From: Gentiana macrophylla
Lineage: Eukaryota > Streptophyta > Magnoliopsida > Gentianales > Gentianaceae
DNA length: 64,000 nt
NCBI GenBank assembly: GCA_026214975.1
Contig: CM047806.1
Span: 100,123,832 to 100,187,831 of the forward strand
Direction of reading: 5' to 3'
Shown: positions 57,947 to 64,000 of the stretch, piece by piece
How positions within the stretch are numbered: the first letter of the stretch is position 1
How the letters are laid out: each line of letters opens with the position of its first letter
The notes under the pieces: generated by a model
Databases searched by the model: none
Told to the model about the DNA's origin: nothing
Seen by the model: the letters and a program-made list of their open reading frames with translations, nothing else
Made by a program: the position numbers and the translations under genes

Positions 57947-59783
57947 TGTAGTGCCCGAAAGAAAATTATATAATTGTTTTAGGACGGAATTAGTAATTCA
58001 TCTTATTATATGCATGTATGCTTATAATTAAGACACTACTGAAAACCCTAAGTACCTCGTTTGTGTAATCACATAACTCAGTGTATGGCTATACACAAGA
58101 GGATTGAGTTAGTGAGATGTACTTAAAATTAACTTAGTCCGTAGCGTTTATTAATCGGAGTACGGGTCTCTAGATTAATTTGCTAATAATGCGCCTGAAC
58201 ACTTTACGGTGTGACATGCTTTATCCGGACTGCCGGTAATAGTGGTACCTAGTGGGGCATTTATATACGATGATAATCATATAGTATTGGACCGATTTGA
58301 TTTGAGTTCTCGATATAATTGTAATCGAGAAGTCTTATCGAATCACAAGATGATCATATATGGATTAATCTCAATCTCGAGGTGATCATGCATAACCGCT
58401 TAGACTAGTAGGTAGAGTTTGATGTGTTAGTAAGGATCACTTCGCGAAGATGTGGTCCAACACTTTCGCTGGCTCTATTCGGAATGAGTGAGTGGTCCGT
58501 GTTATCACGATATGGAATCCATTGCTTCCCTCGGGAAGTAGATAGAAAGTTCCCTTATTTGTTAACCCTAGAAACTGATCGATGGGCCCAGTTCATATTA
58601 TATTGGTTATGAACTAATTGATCACTAGGGGGTTAATGTTAAATAAGGATAATATGTTTCGAGTAGGGTTTACGGAAATATCCCGAATCGAAGTGAACAG
58701 TCTATGGAGGATTTATCCGTATGTAGTGATTATATCAGTGGACGTTTTGACTCATAAATTGAGTGTAAGTTATCTATATTCGATAGAGTTCAGTTTTGGG
58801 TTTATGGTGGTGTAATCCCGGAATTAATAGGTTGGATATAATTATTCGTCTGATTTAATAATTTTATTCGACTTATTGTAGCTTCTTGAATATGTCTCAT
58901 GGCCCCCGACGCGCTCCTAATATAAAGATATAGGTTTTCTCGTCGTTGCACTCAATTATAATTAAATAGTTGGATTGGACTATTTAATTTGATATGTGGA
59001 TTAATTGTTTAGTTGGACTAAATAATTAAATACACTTGAAAAAGACATTTTTCATAATTTCGAATTAAATTGGTGTGTTGACCTTTTTGACCAAATTGGT
59101 CAAATATGGAAACATGCGTGTAACCTTATTTTGGGTTTTGCAAGTGGCGCATCTTTGTTGTATTATTTAATTATTAGGAAATTAGCTTTTCTTGATAATT
59201 ATTCGACGTGTGATTTATCTTTTATTTGTTAAATGATAATTCATGGAATAATAGATAATAATATGATTTATTCTAATTTGTTTGGGATAATTATTTTATT
59301 TATCTTTTATTTGGAAAAAGGATTAATGTAATAATTATCTCTTAATTATTAAATCCTTGGAGGTTAAGTTTTTTACTCTCCTATATAAAGAGAGTTCTCC
59401 AAGCCTTTTGACATATACAATTCACGCCATTTATTGGAGAAAAATAGCTTGGAATTTTCGGCTATTTTCTTTGGGTTTTGAGTTGGAATAATTTTGGGAT
59501 TATTCCGGTAGCATATCAAGCGAGGTCCGGCGGCGGGAAACACCATCCACTTGGTGTTCTTTGGGAGACACACGTTGGAAGGCGGTGGCTTGCTCAATCA
59601 CGTGTTCAAGGAGCCTTTTGATCTTGGAGTTAAGCACCATAAAAAGGTAGAGAGCTCCTAAAACCCTCAGATTAGATTTAGATCTTAAATTTATGTTTTT
59701 GTTTCGTTTAGATCTAGATCCGATGCATTCCATTCACAGAATCGGGTCAATCTATGATTGATCCGACGATATTACATCTAACA
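57947..59783 (+). mobile_element. 5' LTR of M
   Basis: Begins TGTAGTGCCCGAAAG, ends ACATCTAACA; 1,837 bp. TATA box TATATAAAG at 59382-59390. Left flank TAAGG is a candidate target duplication to be matched at the unseen 3' end. Confidence 0.85.
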
Positions 59784-59784
59784 A

Positions 59785-59798
59785 GTGGTATCAGAGCC
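59785..59798 (+). other. M primer-binding site (initiator tRNA-Met)
   Basis: GTGGTATCAGAGCC lies just after the LTR end; TGGTATCAGAGC is the usual copia primer site. Confidence 0.88.
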
Positions 59799-60129
59799 TT
59801 TGATCTAACGATCAAAGAATATGAGCTTTTAGATACAGGAGTTTAAAACACGTTATAGGTGTTTTTATTTCGCTTTTTTGTAAATTCAAATTTTTCATGT
59901 TGTATGCTTGTGAATGTTGTGGTTGAAGAGATGGATTAGAGTTTGATCGCTTAACCCGTAGATTCATTTCAGAGCTCCTTTGTTTAAGAACAATCGAAAG
60001 ATGTGAAGATGATTTTTTACGTCCATTATGTAAAAGTAGCATCTTTTATTGTAATTTTATTATTCGGGTTTGAGGCATTTACGAAGATCGTGGTACAAGA
60101 TCATCAAAGGTGAAACGATATGAGTTGGT

Positions 60130-60470
60130 TTTTTTTTTTTTTTTTTTTTTAGTCTCGGCGTTTTTTTTATTCTTGCGGCAGCATATTATTTTTTTTTTAT
60201 CAAATTGACAAATTGGACTAGGTCACGGCGATTGTAATTCTTTTTGTTGACTTTTCTTATTTTGGACAAGAGGCCATCTTAAAAAAAAAAAATTTAATTA
60301 AAAAAAAAAAAAAATTCCCTGAGAAATCTGCCGTGGATTTAAAATAAATCAAAAAAAAAAAAAAAAAAAAAAGTTTTTTTTTTGAACTTGGCCGAGAGCC
60401 TTTAATAAAAAATAAAAAAAAAAAGTTTTTTTTTTCAAAACAATTATTACTATAGATATATTTTAAATAT
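60130..60470. repeat. Homopolymer-rich tract in M
   Basis: Long T and A runs in the part of M corresponding to the poly-T repeats of L (46690-47090). Run lengths are unlikely to be exact. Confidence 0.7.
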
Positions 60471-62119
60471 ATAGGTATATTACGGTCTCCTCTCCTCGTC
60501 GTTCGTGGTTCGTGTCAAGATCGAATGTTCGAGATCCGGAAGTTTCAGGATCAAGATCGAAGATCGAGATTTGAAGACTTAGAATTAGTTTTACTTTTCC
60601 TTAAAAATAGTTAGTGTACTCAACTGGTCCATCGGTGATTTACTTTTCGTATAATTTTGTGTTTGATCAAGATTACGTGCTTAAAACCGAAAATTGCCAT
60701 GACTTGCATCTTCATGATTCCACTCCAATGCATACATGTAGCTAGTTTATTTCGAATAAATTAGACATGTATAACTCGAATAATTAGTATGAATGCTTAT
60801 TAATTTAATATGTGGTAGTTAAATAATAAGTAGCTAATTATAAAACCGAGGACCCGGGTTTATGTCAATCGCTTACGATTTTAGTGATGGATTCTCGGTG
60901 AATCCCACTTGGATAAATCGTTGAGCTTTTTCGGTGATGGCTTCTCGGTGAACCCACCTTAAACAAAAACGAGATTACGCTTTGGGTGACGACTTAGAAA
61001 TCGGAGAATCTTAGTACATGGGTTCGAAATGGTCTAACCATGGTTGGGCGAGTTCAACCGAAGCCGCTCAATCGACTCCCTCCACGTGTGATGTACGTTC
61101 TGCGATTCGATAGGACTTAGCATAGCCGATAAGCCTTCGGGCTAAGCGGGGCTTCTCCGCCGGATTGGCCGAATCGTCACATATGTTCCAACGAATAAAG
61201 ACGGCGTAGGCTTGCCTACATAACCGACCCTATTCGAGTACTTTGATTTATTGTTTCATCACAAGCCCAAAACCGTAATTAGTAAACCCACCACTTTTTC
61301 AAAATATTGAGTGGAAGGGAAGGCGACAACCAACCCCACGGCCTCTACTATAGATGCAAGCACGTGAGAGAATGGTGACACTCGTACGCTTTGATTTTCG
61401 CCCTTCGGATGGTGTTCACCGCTATCAAAATTCAAGACTTGGTCTCCGAAAGGATAGGATATCGGTACTCGCCGGGTCATCGACCGCCTCGTAGCATACT
61501 CGGGCGCACTCGACATCTGATATAGTAGGTCACACTCTTTGTGGATATTTTCGAAATATCTAGGCTAGAAAAAGGAAGGTAATCAATGATTAAATGTCCG
61601 GGATGTCTGATTCCCGTGAGATGTTCGATTCTCGAAGCTTAATCATTGAGAGACATTGTCTCAGATTAACCGTCATAGTACTGATATCGACCCTCTCGGA
61701 CAGTACTATACGAGGTTAAATCCTTGGAATGGTAGGATAGACTTTATAGTTTATTATTCCTAAAATAAAATCTAGTAGTGAAAATTTAATTTTGAATTTA
61801 ACTTTCTGTCATATTTTTTACAACTTTAATCTCTAGACTACTGAACTGTTAGCAATAGGACTTCATTAAAAAAAAAGTGGAAGTAACAAGTACGTTGTAA
61901 TTATCAACAGAATGCAGTTAATTTTTTCGGAAAAGTTTTCTTCTATTAAGCCTTTAAAAACTTAAGTGACATAGTATAAGTATGTCACGAGTGTCACTTG
62001 TGTTGAACGAGAGACGACCATACTTAGTTTACAAAAGATGACATAGACTATCGGATAAAATTCATTTAGTGAATTTTAAAAGTGTAATTACACAACAAAT
62101 TTCTAAATTGAAAAATTGG

Positions 62120-62530
62120 AAAATCATATACATAAGGCGTTGCTAGTTAGACGGTATTTGGAACCGATAAACTAGTGGGAGCCTTACTCTTATGATTTGT
62201 TGTTTTTCCGAATCATTAGAAATGTGTAATGGAATGCACAAGAGTTTCTCCATTCATTGGAAAAACAAGAATAAAGCGTTACTAGTTAGACAAGATTTGG
62301 AATCGATAAACTAGTGGGAGCTTAGTTCGGAGATTTTATAATCTTTGAAACATCATGAACACAAGATTGCTAGTTAGGCAAAGATTTGGAATCGATAAAC
62401 TAGTGGGAGCTTAGTTCTAGGTGATGTTCTAATCTTTGAAAAAATCATAAATACAAAGTATTCTTTGGTTAGACGGTATTTGGAACCGATAAACTAGTGG
62501 GAGCTTTGGTCTTATGATTTGTCGATTAGA
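62120..62530 (+). repeat. Four tandem units with ACTAGTGGGAG core in M
   Basis: Units of about 90-140 bp contain GCTAGTTAGAC-like, TTTGGAACCGATAAACTAGT and GGGAGC strings. Cores lie at 62171, 62310, 62399 and 62493; looser copies are at 62860 and 63341. The core resembles the polypurine tract beside copia 3' LTRs. Confidence 0.85.
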
Positions 62531-64000
62531 AAAATCGATAGTCCAAGCAAGTAACACTGAACATCCCACAATTCAAGAATAGAGTCTACTCGAACGAACT
62601 GCTAATTCAAGACTGTTTTCATTTAAGGAAAGTCGAGAATGGGAAAGAATGTTTATACGTGTCAGTCATCCAAACTAAGTAGTTTTAAGGCCAAACCGAA
62701 AAATTAATGAATTGGAAATTAGAGGATAAGGAAAGTGATTTCGAATCACTGACCAATGCATCCTTAGCAATTTTCGAAAGCTAAGTTCTTTGAAAGAACT
62801 AGGTAGCTTTGCATTAAACGATAAATAAAAATAGACAACGGGCAGTTATTCTCAGACAGACTAGTGGGAGTGATATAAGGAAATGAATCTCGGATTCAAT
62901 TCTTGAGCATCACAGAAAATTCATTTTCTGTTTTCGGATTCGTTGGAACGAACGTATTCATTTTCAATAGGATAATTTGTTTGTCTTATTGACGATAAAT
63001 ATAACATTCGTAGTACGAACCTAAGACTCGGACTTTTGTTTGATAGAGTCGAACCACTAAGAAATCTTTGAATAGGTATATGTAACACATCTAAAACAAT
63101 ATAAACGCAAATGGTTTTCGTATTTAGATAAACACTTCTTTATATACTATTAATTAGTGCATATTCCCCAAAGACAAGATCTGCAGATCGGCTTAGGGTG
63201 ATTCCTATCTTCCAGCTCAAAGGAACCCTGTCTCAAAGGAACAAAGCCTAAGTTTCCTTTCAATCGGGAAAGGGTAATAGATTTAAAGAAGTTACATAGC
63301 TTGCTCATATTGACCTTCGGGGTCTTATGAAAGATACAAGCTAGTGGGAGCCTCTGAGTAGTGACATCTTAGTCTGACAACTACTCGAAACTCCGGAAAG
63401 TTTATCCAAAATATTAGGAGGAAATCTCTGATTTCACTAGAGATAGAGTATTCCATACTCAGAAATAGGTTGTTGCGTAGTCTTTGGGACTGATGCTCGG
63501 TCTCCTCCCAGGTGAAATGTTTTCACTAAGGGATACACCATAAATTTGCCTTATATAGTTATTGATGTGCTACGATCATTACTTTGAACACATTTAAGAT
63601 ATTGGTTGCAAAATAACGGTTATAATAAAAAACGAGAAGTCTACCTAAAAGATGCCTACGCATTTGTGGATACGGAGTGAATTCGGTTCACCCCACTTCC
63701 GTAAATATAGACATTTAGCATTTAGTGCTTGAAGGTAGGATCGAAATTTTGCGTACGCGCTCAGTCGTGAAAGATCTTAATGCATTGAGTAAAGGTAGGT
63801 TATAAAACTCATAAATTCGAGAGAATGACGGAAATATGTCAAACTCGGTCCGATAGAGTCTATAAATAACAACCTTAGATCTTGAAGTATTTGTACTCAA
63901 GATGTTACTAATCGATTTGTTCACCCACATCCAACATCGGCAGTTGGTGATAACACTAATAAAAACTACTAAACTAGATCAAGATATCACTCCACCCCAA

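Larger units (their letters stand above)
57947..64000 (+). mobile_element. M: plus-strand relative of L, runs off the window
   Basis: LTR, primer site and over 4.2 kb of internal DNA. Long parts match L in reverse complement (LTRs; 61260-61520 with 45080-45300; 63100-64000 with X). No gag or pol ORF is present; open frames here are short and mostly antisense. It may be a non-autonomous family or a badly decayed one. The 3' end lies beyond the window. Confidence 0.75.

Noticed and set aside
61259..61516. Minus-strand open frame of 85 codons in M
   Set aside because: It is antisense to the element, and the homologous L region (45080-45300) does not keep it open.
1..64000. CRISPR array, bacterial operons, organellar insertions, rRNA or intact tRNA genes
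   Set aside because: No regular spacer-repeat array, no rRNA or plastid gene sequence, and only tRNA-like fragments inside a transposon LTR and a SINE.

Overview
This is a transposon-dense nuclear segment of a flowering-plant genome, probably a eudicot. It holds plant-specific LTR-retrotransposon types (Athila-like, Tat-type Ty3, SIRE-like Ty1), GT-AG introns and one recognisable host gene. That gene, at 14636-18902 on the + strand, is PLGG1, the chloroplast inner-envelope glycolate/glycerate translocator of photorespiration (LrgA-LrgB fusion). It has eight exons and a 524-codon reading frame. Its last exon carries an apparent 1-base loss that replaces the conserved C-terminus. Its fifth intron holds two nested MITEs, and related hairpin-bearing repeats lie in inverted orientation on both sides of it.

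Left of the gene: 1-4570 is the 3' part of an Athila-like element with its 3' LTR. 4571-12249 is a minus-strand Tat-type Ty3 element (T1) with decayed gag-pol, split inside gag by a solo LTR (9445-11051) with a perfect 5-bp target duplication. 12250-13880 is a minus-strand copia pol fragment with internal tandem duplications. 13881-14217 is a small direct-repeat (TRIM-like) unit.

Right of the gene: 20600-55800 is a stack of nested insertions. The outermost layer is an old DNA element with long terminal inverted repeats. Inside it sits Tat element T2 (LTRs 20903-21680 and 54917-55689), which has lost gag and RT-integrase but keeps protease and an antisense gypsy-type ORF. T2 is interrupted by 30 kb of a minus-strand copia-like family (L) arranged LTR-internal-LTR-internal-partial LTR. 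L in turn holds a captured fragment (F) of a SIRE-like element and a SIRE-like element S (29782-44024) with gag, protease, integrase, RT, RNase H and an env-like region. A 6-kb block (F, L sequence, LTR) is present twice, at 25511-31518 and 38030-44024.

Beyond the stack: a tRNA-type SINE (about 55862-56060), a tandem repeat, about 1.3 kb of unassigned AT-rich DNA, and from 57947 past the window end a plus-strand relative of L (element M) with no long ORF.

The strangest signal is how repeat copies differ. Many differences sit at CAG/CTG trinucleotides, which appear in the other copy as CG-containing strings, often with frameshifts. This looks more like a systematic sequencing or polishing error at CHG-methylated cytosines than like evolution. 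If so, some of the 'broken' retroelement genes, and possibly the PLGG1 frameshift, may be artefacts.
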